A stretch of DNA of 64,000 nucleotides from AWTP1-13 sp033764875 (GTDB lineage: Bacteria; Pseudomonadota; Alphaproteobacteria; Rhizobiales; Hyphomicrobiaceae), in assembly GCA_033764875.1 (NCBI GenBank), contig JANRIO010000112.1:6622-70621 (forward strand), written 5' to 3'. Each line of letters opens with the position of its first letter. Positions within the stretch are counted from its first letter, which is position 1. The position numbers and the translations under genes were made by a program. Shown piece by piece: positions 8,132 to 15,615 of this stretch. Under the pieces are notes generated by a model, which saw only the letters and a list, made by a program, of their open reading frames with translations, had not been told where the DNA came from and made no database searches.

Positions 8132-9055
8132 TCAGGCCGAGCGGAGGCGAAGTGCGGCCGTCTCGTTGCGCGGCTCCGTGTTCCAGCGGTAGTTCTTCGC
8201 CTCGCGCACGAAGGCTCCCACCGCCGGCGAATGCGGTCGCCCGCGCACCGTCACCAGGTTCACGGAGCGGTAGAGTTCCGGCTCGATCAGCGGCCGGATC
8301 ACGAGCCCGGGGATCGTCACCGCAAACTCCGGGATATAGGTGAAGCCCAGCCCCGCGAGCACCATGTACTGGATCCAGTCGTCGCGTTCGCTCGCGTAGG
8401 GCCGCTTCAGCTCCACGCCGCCGATGCTCTCCCGCACCTCCCGCAGGTATTCCTTGTACTCGCAGTTTGCGCGCGCAAGGTAGTTGTGCCCGTCGAGATC
8501 GCGGACGCGGACGGCATTGAGGCGCTCGAGCGGATGCCCCGGCGCGACGGCGATCACGAACCTCTCCCGATACAGCGGCAGGGCATGGAAGCGCTCATCC
8601 GGCTCGTCGGGCCTGCAGAAGATGGCGATGTCGATCTCCCCGCGGTCAAGCATCTCCTCGAGCGCGCGCGGCGGCGCATCCTTCAGGTAGATCTCGATGT
8701 TGGGGTGCACGTTCAGGAAGCCGGAGAAGAGCTCCACCAGCCGGTTTGGCCCGATCGTGCACATGAGGCCGACCGTGAGCTTCGCCTCCTTGAGCTTCAG
8801 CACGGATTTGGCCCGCTCGCGCGCCTCCTCCATCTGCAGGGCGACCTGCTCGAAGTACGGCTTCATGATGCGGCCGAGCTCGGTCAGGTGGGTATTGTTG
8901 CGCTCGCGATGGATCAGCGGCCCCCCGAGCTTGGATTCGAGGTGCTGGATCGCCCGCGTCAGCGCCGGCTGGGTGACATTGCAGCGCTCGGCGGCGCGGG
9001 TGAAGTTCAAGGTCTCGGCAAGGGCGAGGAAATAGCGGATCTCGTGCAGCTCCAT
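8132..9055 (-). CDS. LysR-family transcriptional regulator
   Basis: A 307-residue LysR regulator with the N-terminal HTH (LNFTRAAERCNVTQPALTRA) and an effector domain with conserved RPDEPDERFHALPLY and PGHPLERL segments. ATG 9055 is chosen because the family N-terminus (MELHEIRYF) starts there; the 14 upstream open codons have no homology. The HTH and linker are very similar to those of the LysR gene at 319-1206, suggesting the two are paralogues. No divergent target gene adjoins it, as the neighbouring cyclase gene is on the same strand upstream, so its regulon is not obvious. Confidence 0.9.
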   Translation of the reverse strand: MELHEIRYFLALAETLNFTRAAERCNVTQPALTRAIQHLESKLGGPLIHRERNNTHLTELGRIMKPYFEQVALQMEEARERAKSVLKLKEAKLTVGLMCTIGPNRLVELFSGFLNVHPNIEIYLKDAPPRALEEMLDRGEIDIAIFCRPDEPDERFHALPLYRERFVIAVAPGHPLERLNAVRVRDLDGHNYLARANCEYKEYLREVRESIGGVELKRPYASERDDWIQYMVLAGLGFTYIPEFAVTIPGLVIRPLIEPELYRSVNLVTVRGRPHSPAVGAFVREAKNYRWNTEPRNETAALRLRSA

Positions 9056-9219
9056 GCGATGACCTCCAGAGGATCTACCTCCTCGCACAGCTACCACCCG
9101 GCATCGGCCGGCCGCGATATCAAGATGTCATGAGGTGCATGCGCTGCGGTTATCGCCCGGCGCAGGCCAGCGCCCGGGCAGCTCGTGCCCGGCCCGCGAA
9201 CGCGTGTCGGGACCCGGGT

Positions 9220-10143
9220 CTACCGGGCTTGAGCAAGCCGGCCAACGGCCGGGAAAGGCCTGGTGCCGAAGTAGAGGCGGTCTCGCCCATCGGCTTTGGC
9301 ACGATACAGTGCGGCGTCGGCCCGGTTGAGGGCATCGACCAGCTGCTCCTCCAACTCCACGCGAATGACACCGGCACTTGCACGCAGCATCAATTCGAGG
9401 CCGCCTTCGGCCTTCAAGGGGCGGCGGCGGATGGCTGCGAGCAGGCGCTCCACGGAGCGCGCGGCGGCATCGTCGCCAGGTGCGTCGAGCAGCACCAGGA
9501 ACTCCTCGCCGCCGTAGCGGAAGAGACCGTCGGAGCGCCGGGAGGCGCCTCTCAGCGCCGCGGCCACATGTTTGATGGCCATGTCCCCGGTCGCATGCCC
9601 ATACCTGTCGTTGACGCTCTTGAAATGGTCGATGTCGAACAGGGTGCAGTACACACGCAGGCCTTGGGTGTGCGCGCGCGCCATCCGGGTCGAGAACTCG
9701 CGCTGGAGACCGTGACGCAACGGCAGTCCGGTCAGGTCGTCCAAGCGAGCGCAGCGTGCAAGGATGGAGGTCTTCAGGTGACTGAGGTCGTCGACAAGCG
9801 CCCTCTGCGAGGTCCCGAACGCCTCGAGGTCGGCGGCGTCCCCGGCGCTGCCGCTCATCAGACAGATGCACAGCGCGCGAACTGTGTCGTGCATCTGCTC
9901 GTGGACGCGCTCCAGTTGCGCCGTGAGGGCGGGATCGACGTCCTCGAGAAATTCGCGGTTCGCCTCGAGCCAATGGCTCAGCCCGCATCGATGAGCGGCA
10001 TCCGAGCTCAGGACGTCATCGCCCGGCGATACGCGCAGCACCGCGCAACGAAGAATGCGGCTGTTCCATTCCATGTGCGCCAAGACGGCGCGATCGATCT
10101 GCTCGATCGCATGCTGCTCGCGCTCTCCAAAGATATCGCCCAT
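9220..10143 (-). CDS. Diguanylate cyclase with zinc-binding CZB domain (DgcZ-like)
   Basis: A 307-residue cytoplasmic cyclase making cyclic di-GMP. The N-terminal CZB domain has His23, Cys53, His81 and His85, spaced almost exactly like the zinc ligands of E. coli DgcZ. The C-terminal GGDEF domain has the active-site GGEEF and, five residues before it, the inhibitory-site RxxD motif (RRSD). By analogy zinc binding should hold the cyclase inactive. I chose ATG 10143 because it puts the ligands at the DgcZ positions; the open frame continues upstream without homology. No phosphodiesterase is adjacent. Confidence 0.87.
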   Translation of the reverse strand: MGDIFGEREQHAIEQIDRAVLAHMEWNSRILRCAVLRVSPGDDVLSSDAAHRCGLSHWLEANREFLEDVDPALTAQLERVHEQMHDTVRALCICLMSGSAGDAADLEAFGTSQRALVDDLSHLKTSILARCARLDDLTGLPLRHGLQREFSTRMARAHTQGLRVYCTLFDIDHFKSVNDRYGHATGDMAIKHVAAALRGASRRSDGLFRYGGEEFLVLLDAPGDDAAARSVERLLAAIRRRPLKAEGGLELMLRASAGVIRVELEEQLVDALNRADAALYRAKADGRDRLYFGTRPFPAVGRLAQAR

Positions 10144-10337
10144 GCGGATCGGCCCTGGCTGCTCCTGCGAAGTGTACAGGATAACCGTTAAGACACCCCG
10201 AGCGCCGCGCACATCGCGCCATGCCGAAGCACCGGCGACGGCCGAGTTTTCGTCGCGGGGGCAGCCTGATTGAGCGGCCAGCCGCAGTCCGCGCGTGACC
10301 ACTCATGGTTACTTGGCGGTAAAGCCGCGGCGGGCCC

Positions 10338-10838
10338 TTACTTCTGGACCAGCATCTGGGCCGCGATCCAGCCGCGCACCTCGCTCATGTCGGCCCGGCC
10401 GATGGCGAGCTTGGCGAAGCCCGTGCGCGAGATCAGCATCGTCACCGGCAGCTCGCCGCGCCAGTTGGGGTCGATCTCGCGGATCAGCGTGCCCACGGGG
10501 GCGTCCGCGAAGGCCCACGTCCGGATCTCTCCGAGACCGGAGTACTCGAGCATGTTGTGCATCGTGTTGGGGTTCGGCGGCAGCCGCTCCGCGTGCACGA
10601 TGACGATGTCGATCGGCGGCTTGTCCTGCACGAGGCGGCCCCACTCGGGCAGCTCCTCGCGGCACGGCGCGCAGGTCACGCCCCATAGGTGCACGATGAG
10701 GGGCTTGCCCTTGTGCTCCTCGATGATGCTTGCCCACATGCCCTTGCCGAAGGCGCGGATGTCGGCTGCGTAGGCGGCCGTCACGGTACATAGCGCGAGC
10801 ACCGCGGCGGCGGCGAAGCCGGAGAAGCGCTGCATCAT
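10338..10838 (-). CDS. Secreted thioredoxin-fold protein (TlpA-like)
   Basis: A 166-residue exported thioredoxin-like protein. It has a signal peptide (about residues 1-24, ending AAYA) and then a thioredoxin fold with CAPC at residues 56-59 and a cis-Pro loop (ELPVTMLISRTG). It probably acts in the periplasm as a reductant or metallochaperone for cysteine-containing partners. Its start overlaps the stop of the His-rich repeat protein by 4 bp (ATGA), so it is the last gene of the leftward run from the DUF2946 gene. A second ATG at 10835 is possible. Confidence 0.82.
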   Translation of the reverse strand: MMQRFSGFAAAAVLALCTVTAAYAADIRAFGKGMWASIIEEHKGKPLIVHLWGVTCAPCREELPEWGRLVQDKPPIDIVIVHAERLPPNPNTMHNMLEYSGLGEIRTWAFADAPVGTLIREIDPNWRGELPVTMLISRTGFAKLAIGRADMSEVRGWIAAQMLVQK

Positions 10839-12076
10839 GACCCCTGGTTCAGCTCGATGAGACGGTAGCCCTCCTTTCCCTGGGAGTGCCACGACAGGAA
10901 GATGCGCGATCCGCTGGCAACAAGCAACGGATGATCGCTCTCGCCCGTCGCCTCGGCCAGGCGCTCCGGCCGCGACCAGGTGCGTCCATCGTCCTCGGAG
11001 CGCAAGCCGACCACGATGGACGTCTGCCCGTCGGGCTCCTTCCAGGCGAGGAACACGCGAAAGTTGTGGGCAATGACGGACGGGCGGCTCGGCATCCGGC
11101 TGTCGCTGCCGAGCGGCATGGGGGCGCTGAAGCGCTCTCCGGCGTCGTCGGAGCGGGCGTAGAAGAGACCCTGGCGCGTGGCGCCGTTGGTGAACCACAC
11201 GGCGTGGTAGCTGCCGGAGCCCGCGATGGAGATCTGCGGCCCCTGGTGCGGGCAGGCGTCCGTCTTCCACTGGTCGTCGCTCACGCGGCGGATGGGGCCC
11301 GGCGCGGTGGGTCCGGCGAATGTGACGACCGCGTGGTCGCGGATGCTGCCGGGGAAGATGTTGCGGAAGATCACCACTGGTTGGCCGGGGCCGGCAAAGG
11401 CGAGCCCGAGACGGCAGCACTCGCAGGTGTTGTCGTAGGCGGGGATGACGCCCGTCTCGTCCGGCTGCGCGCGGTCGTCGAGCCAAGTGTAGACGAGGGC
11501 GGCGCCCTTGTACGTCTCGCCGCGGGCGCGCGCGGCCGGCCGGTTGCGCTTGTCGAGCCACACCGCGAGCAGGCGCCCTTCGGGGTCGAGACCAAGCGCC
11601 TGGAAGCGCTGGCTCTCGGTGTTGGCGGTAATCGGGCGGGGCGGGCCGAACGAGCGGCCGTCCGGCGACCGGGCGACGAGCACCTGGCCGTTGAACGCCT
11701 TGTCCTTGAAGGTGGCGTAGGCGACCGTAACGCGGCCCTGTGCGTCGACCGCCATCACCGGCCGCGAGTCCGGCCCCCAGTCGAGCTGCTGGGGCCCGGG
11801 CGTCACCTCCACGGCCGGCTCGAAGCTGCGGCCGAGATCGGGAGAGCGGGCCACCATCACGCGCTCGGCTGCCGCGAACACGATCCACAGCGAGCCGTCC
11901 GCGGCGAAGGCGGGCGTCACGGTGCGGGCGCAGGCGAGCACGGGCTCGCTGCACGTACTCTTCCTGCCGATGGCATGGCCATGCCCGTGGTGTTGCGCAC
12001 GGGCCCCGGCCGCGACCAGCGCGCCCGAGAGCCCCAGCGTAAGCGCGAGCAGCGCTCTCAGCGATCGCCTGTGCAC
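10835..12076 (-). CDS. Secreted BNR/sialidase-fold repeat protein with His-rich N-terminus
   Basis: A 413-residue exported protein with a signal peptide (ending ARA-Q, about residue 27) followed at once by a His-rich stretch (QHHGHGHAIG). The rest is a beta-propeller of the BNR/sialidase type, with repeated Asp-box-like SxDxGxxF/W motifs (RSPDLGRSF, RSDDAGERF, RSEDDGRTW). A Cys cluster (NTCECC) lies in the middle. Pipelines often name such proteins exo-alpha-sialidase, but the catalytic residues are not evident and the context (TonB receptor, DUF2946, thioredoxin-like protein) points instead to metal binding or assembly. That role is an inference. Confidence 0.75.
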   Translation of the reverse strand: MHRRSLRALLALTLGLSGALVAAGARAQHHGHGHAIGRKSTCSEPVLACARTVTPAFAADGSLWIVFAAAERVMVARSPDLGRSFEPAVEVTPGPQQLDWGPDSRPVMAVDAQGRVTVAYATFKDKAFNGQVLVARSPDGRSFGPPRPITANTESQRFQALGLDPEGRLLAVWLDKRNRPAARARGETYKGAALVYTWLDDRAQPDETGVIPAYDNTCECCRLGLAFAGPGQPVVIFRNIFPGSIRDHAVVTFAGPTAPGPIRRVSDDQWKTDACPHQGPQISIAGSGSYHAVWFTNGATRQGLFYARSDDAGERFSAPMPLGSDSRMPSRPSVIAHNFRVFLAWKEPDGQTSIVVGLRSEDDGRTWSRPERLAEATGESDHPLLVASGSRIFLSWHSQGKEGYRLIELNQGS

Positions 12077-12087
12077 GGCTCCCTCCT

Positions 12088-14478
12088 TCAGAACTTCACC
12101 TTCATGCCGCCGTAGAACGTGCGCGGCAGGCCTGTGTAGATGCTCCCCGACGCGTTGGCTGCGAGCCAGGCCGCGTCGCGCTCGATGCCGCCCGACTGGC
12201 TATTGGCGATGTTGTTGGCCGAGGCGATGTAGGTCTTGTCGAGAAGGTTGCGCACCTCGAAGTAGAAGCTCACCGCCTTGACCGGTCCGGAGGCCAGCTC
12301 CGGCGTGTAGTGGATGTTGAGATTGTAGAGCTCGTAGCCCGGCGCCTTCAGGTGGTTGCCGTTGTCCATGTAGAAGGCGTCCTTCCATTGGTACTCGACG
12401 TGGGCGCCGAGCCCCTTGAGCGGCCCCGTCGGCTGGTCGTAGCCGAGGCGGGCATTGAGCTCGTTGGGGGAGTTGCCGGGGATCTTGTTGCCGGCGCGGT
12501 CGAATAGCGTGGTGCTGCCGGACAGCCGCTCGGCGTAGTCGGTGTAGAGCTGGTCCATGTAGAGATAGGCGGCCGTCGCCCGCCAGCCAGAGACCGGCTT
12601 CCAGTCGGCCGCGAGCTCGACGCCGCGGTGCTCCGACCGCGGGGCGTTGAACTGGAAGGTGCCGCTGCCCGAGCTGCCGGCTTGCGACACGATCTCGTTC
12701 TGGAAGAACTCGTAGAAGCCCGTGACGCTTACTTTGAAGGCCCTCGACGGCATCCAGTCGACGCCGAGGTCGTAGCCGATGTTGGTCTGCGACCGCAGCG
12801 AGGTGTTGTCGCCGGCCGCGCCCGTCGATGTCACGAACAGGTTGCCGATCTGCGGCGTGCCGTAGCCGGTCGCGACGCGCCCGCGCAGCTGCCAGGCCGG
12901 ACCCGGCCTGAGGAGGATGCCTGCCTCCTGCGCATGGTTCATGAACGTACGGTCAGCCGACACGGAGCTGGTGGTGACCGTCGGCGTGGTGCCGGCGTAG
13001 CTGTAGGCCGTGCTGAGGCCCCAGACGTGCGTCTGCTCGACGTCGGCCCCGAGCACGAGCGTGACGCCCTTGATCGGCGTGATCTCCTCGCGCACGCGCG
13101 CACCTGTGTTGGAGGTGCCGCCGTTGACGTTCTGGGTGAGGCGTCCGAGCGTGGCATTGCCGCCCGGCATCACGTTGTAGGTGTAGGCGTCGTTCGGCAG
13201 GAAGTTGTGCCAGACGCCGGCCAGATGCACCGCCGGAAGCCCGAATAGGCTGTAGCGCTGCTTCAGGCTCGCCATCAGGTTGGTCGAGAGATAGTCGCCG
13301 ATGGCGCTGGTGGTGCCCGTCGGCTGGTTGATGTTGCGGTCGTCGACGACGGCCTGCACCTGCCATTCCGTGTCGGCGTCCGCCTTGTGCTCCCAGCGCA
13401 GGCCGGCGAGCGTGCGGGTGTCCTGCCGGTTGAACCCGGCCTGTGCCGCCGTCAGCCGCTGCGTGCCGTTGGCGCTGTTGAAGCCGTTGTTGTTGAAGTT
13501 GCCGGACGCGCAGCCGGTTGCCGCGAGCGCCGCGCTGTAGTTGGTGTCGCAACCCTTTTGGTAGGGGTTCTGGCGGAACTGGTTGAGGTTGAGGCGGGAC
13601 GAAAGCTGCGTATCGAGCGTGTTGTGGATCAGCTTGAAGGTGAGCCTGTCGCGCGAGGACGGCGCATAGCTCGCGAGCAGGTTCACGGTCTGCGTGTTGA
13701 ACGCGTTGTAGTCCAGGTGGCCGTTGCCGCGCACGTCGCTGGAGAACAGCGCGTACTCGAGGTTGCCCTTCTTCTCGCCGAGCGCGATGTAGTTGTTGAG
13801 ATAGCCGAAGCTGCCGACGTCGATGCCGTACTCGAAGCCGTTGATCTGGGCACCGGTGCGCGTGCGGAAGTTGATGGCACCGCCCGTCGCGTAGTTTCCG
13901 AGCAGGGCGGAGGAAGGCCCCCGCCACACGTCGACGCCGCCGTAGGCATGCGGATCCGTCAGATCCGTGCGCGACAGGCCATCGGGCTGCGTGACCGGAA
14001 AGCCGTCCTCGAAGACCTGGATGTTGCGCACGGCGAAGCCGTTGCGCGCGTTGGAGCCGCGGATCGATACGCCCATGTCGCGTGGGCCGTTGCCCTGCTT
14101 GACAGAGATGCCGGGAACCTCGCTCAGCAGATCGCCGACGCTGAAGGCGCGCGTATTCTCGGCGCGCTCTCGGTCGACGGTCGTGACGGCCTGGCCGGCG
14201 GGCGTGGCGCCGAGGCCGGGCGACCGCGCCGCAGGGTTCAGCACGCCGCCGGCGGGGGCGGGCGTCGGTACGGACGCCTGAGGCGCGGGCACGACGGGCT
14301 GCGGCACCCTCTTCGGTGGCGTCTTCCGGGTGGCTGGCGTGGTCACCTCGATGGGGGGCAGCGGGACGCTGGATTGTGCACTTTGGGACTGGGCTGCTGT
14401 CGGCTGGAACGCAATCGCGGACGCCGCGGCGAGAGCTGACGGCAGCCCCGCCCGGAGGGAGCGGAGGAGACAGGACAT
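12088..14478 (-). CDS. TonB-dependent outer-membrane receptor
   Basis: A 796-residue receptor. It has a signal peptide (ending about residue 31, TAAQS), a Pro-rich TonB-reaching region, a plug domain (about residues 100-230: GDLLSEVPGISVKQG, GPSSALLGNYATGGAINFRT) and a 22-strand barrel ending in the C-terminal Phe (GGMKVKF) needed for outer-membrane insertion. It uses TonB energy to import a ligand such as a metal chelate, but the ligand cannot be read from sequence. ATG 14478 gives a normal signal peptide; a TTG at 14511 would extend it. The repeat protein follows after 11 bp. The DUF2946 gene upstream and the His-rich neighbour suggest a transition metal, possibly copper. Confidence 0.9.
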   Translation of the reverse strand: MSCLLRSLRAGLPSALAAASAIAFQPTAAQSQSAQSSVPLPPIEVTTPATRKTPPKRVPQPVVPAPQASVPTPAPAGGVLNPAARSPGLGATPAGQAVTTVDRERAENTRAFSVGDLLSEVPGISVKQGNGPRDMGVSIRGSNARNGFAVRNIQVFEDGFPVTQPDGLSRTDLTDPHAYGGVDVWRGPSSALLGNYATGGAINFRTRTGAQINGFEYGIDVGSFGYLNNYIALGEKKGNLEYALFSSDVRGNGHLDYNAFNTQTVNLLASYAPSSRDRLTFKLIHNTLDTQLSSRLNLNQFRQNPYQKGCDTNYSAALAATGCASGNFNNNGFNSANGTQRLTAAQAGFNRQDTRTLAGLRWEHKADADTEWQVQAVVDDRNINQPTGTTSAIGDYLSTNLMASLKQRYSLFGLPAVHLAGVWHNFLPNDAYTYNVMPGGNATLGRLTQNVNGGTSNTGARVREEITPIKGVTLVLGADVEQTHVWGLSTAYSYAGTTPTVTTSSVSADRTFMNHAQEAGILLRPGPAWQLRGRVATGYGTPQIGNLFVTSTGAAGDNTSLRSQTNIGYDLGVDWMPSRAFKVSVTGFYEFFQNEIVSQAGSSGSGTFQFNAPRSEHRGVELAADWKPVSGWRATAAYLYMDQLYTDYAERLSGSTTLFDRAGNKIPGNSPNELNARLGYDQPTGPLKGLGAHVEYQWKDAFYMDNGNHLKAPGYELYNLNIHYTPELASGPVKAVSFYFEVRNLLDKTYIASANNIANSQSGGIERDAAWLAANASGSIYTGLPRTFYGGMKVKF

Positions 14479-14553
14479 GGGGAACGTTACTCTGGTCTGA
14501 TCGCTGGCCAAGCGCGGGGGCGCACCCCGCGCGGTTGCTCAAGGCTCTTGGTG

Positions 14554-14922
14554 TCAGACGATGCGCGGGGGACCGCGGCTGCGCGGGGCGAGGGTGACGC
14601 CGGGCGCTGCGACAGCGCGTCCGGGCTCGAGCGCGACACGCTCGACGGGACGCTCCAGCAGCCCCAGCTCTGCCGCCGCCAGAACCACGAGCTGCAAGCC
14701 GAGGACGCCTTTGCACACCGGGCACTCGCTGCCCTCCGGTGCGGGCACGGCCGGAAGCTCGCCGCTGATCGTGCCGCCCGCGCCGTGGCAGATGACGGAG
14801 AGATCCTGGGCGAGGCGTGCAGCCTCCATCTGTGCCGGCAACCGCGCAGCCGCGTGCCACGGCAGCAGCAGGGCGTGCACGAGGCACCCCAGCAATGCCA
14901 GCAATGATGCGGTCCGGCGCAC
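14554..14922 (-). CDS. DUF2946-type small exported protein
   Basis: A 122-residue protein with an N-terminal hydrophobic segment, an ICHGAGG motif and a CPVCKG motif followed by a second hydrophobic stretch, the pattern of the DUF2946 family often found beside TonB-dependent metal receptors. I chose GTG 14922 because GGGGAAG stands about 7 bases upstream and the hydrophobic segment begins there; the frame also runs back to 15018, but that start would overlap marR. The Cys/His motifs could bind metal. The function is not established. It precedes the receptor gene by 75 bp. Confidence 0.65.
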   Translation of the reverse strand: MRRTASLLALLGCLVHALLLPWHAAARLPAQMEAARLAQDLSVICHGAGGTISGELPAVPAPEGSECPVCKGVLGLQLVVLAAAELGLLERPVERVALEPGRAVAAPGVTLAPRSRGPPRIV

Positions 14923-14980
14923 GATCCAGCTTCCCCAGTCCTGGACACAACTAGAGCACACGGGCGCATTCCGCTCAAGG

Positions 14981-15496
14981 TCAGGAAGCGCGGTCCCCGG
15001 GTGTGGCAATTGCGCCAAGCTTGCGCAGCGCGCTCTGAAACGCTGCGCGCTCCGCCGGCGTCAGCCGCCCGAGCATGGCCTCGGCAAAGGCCGCCGCATA
15101 CGGCACGATCTCGGCGTGCAGGGCACGGCCGCGCGGGGTGAGGGAGAGAAAGCTCTCGCGCTTGTCGTGCGCATTCACGTCGACCTTGAGGAGCCCGCGC
15201 CGTCGAAGGCTTGCGACGGCCCGGCTTACGGCCGTCTTCGGCAGATGGCGGGCGGCGACGACATCCTTGGCACGTACCCGCGGTGCCTCCGCGATGGTCG
15301 CCAGCACGCGCCACTCCGGGATCGTGAGCCTGAAGCGCTCGCGGTAGACCTGGGCGAAGCCCGCGCTCGTCACCTCGGCAAGCACCGCCAGCTGATAGGG
15401 CAGGAACTCGCTCAGCCGGAAGGCGCCGGGGCCGTCCGCTGCAGGGTCGGCCTTGGAAGCTGTCGCCGGACCGCGCGGCATGCCTTCGCGCTCCAC
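14981..15496 (-). CDS. MarR-family transcriptional regulator
   Basis: A 171-residue MarR-type regulator with the winged HTH (VRAKDVVAARHLPKTAVSRAVASL) and the beta-wing DKRESFLSLT, plus a dimer helix at the C-terminus. It diverges from the flavin monooxygenase gene at 15616. A perfect 14-bp palindrome lies between the two genes within a promoter facing the monooxygenase, so repression of that gene, relieved by an aromatic ligand, is the simplest model. It also lies at the head of the leftward metal-uptake run and might be co-transcribed with it. ATG 15481 is an alternative start. Confidence 0.88.
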   Translation of the reverse strand: MEREGMPRGPATASKADPAADGPGAFRLSEFLPYQLAVLAEVTSAGFAQVYRERFRLTIPEWRVLATIAEAPRVRAKDVVAARHLPKTAVSRAVASLRRRGLLKVDVNAHDKRESFLSLTPRGRALHAEIVPYAAAFAEAMLGRLTPAERAAFQSALRKLGAIATPGDRAS

Positions 15497-15502
15497 CTTG
15501 CG

Positions 15503-15531
15503 TTGACAATCGTTTCAATTGAAACTAATAC
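15503..15531 (+). promoter_or_regulatory. Promoter of the flavin monooxygenase with embedded MarR operator
   Basis: A perfect -35 (TTGACA, 15503-15508) is followed after exactly 17 bp by a weak -10 (TAATAC, 15526-15531). The spacer contains a perfect 14-bp palindrome, GTTTCAATTGAAAC (15512-15525). A MarR dimer bound there would block RNA polymerase. The element lies between divergent marR (start 15496) and the monooxygenase gene (start 15616). Confidence 0.65.
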
Positions 15532-15615
15532 GGCTGCAAGACTGCCGCAAGCAGCACGGCACGAGGAAGCGCGCGGGGCACGCCGAAACGCCCCGCACAA
15601 TGGGGGAGGCGCGGC

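Noticed and set aside
10835..12076. True exo-alpha-sialidase
   Set aside because: The propeller carries Asp-box motifs but the sialidase Arg triad and nucleophile are not evident, and the neighbours point to metal handling.
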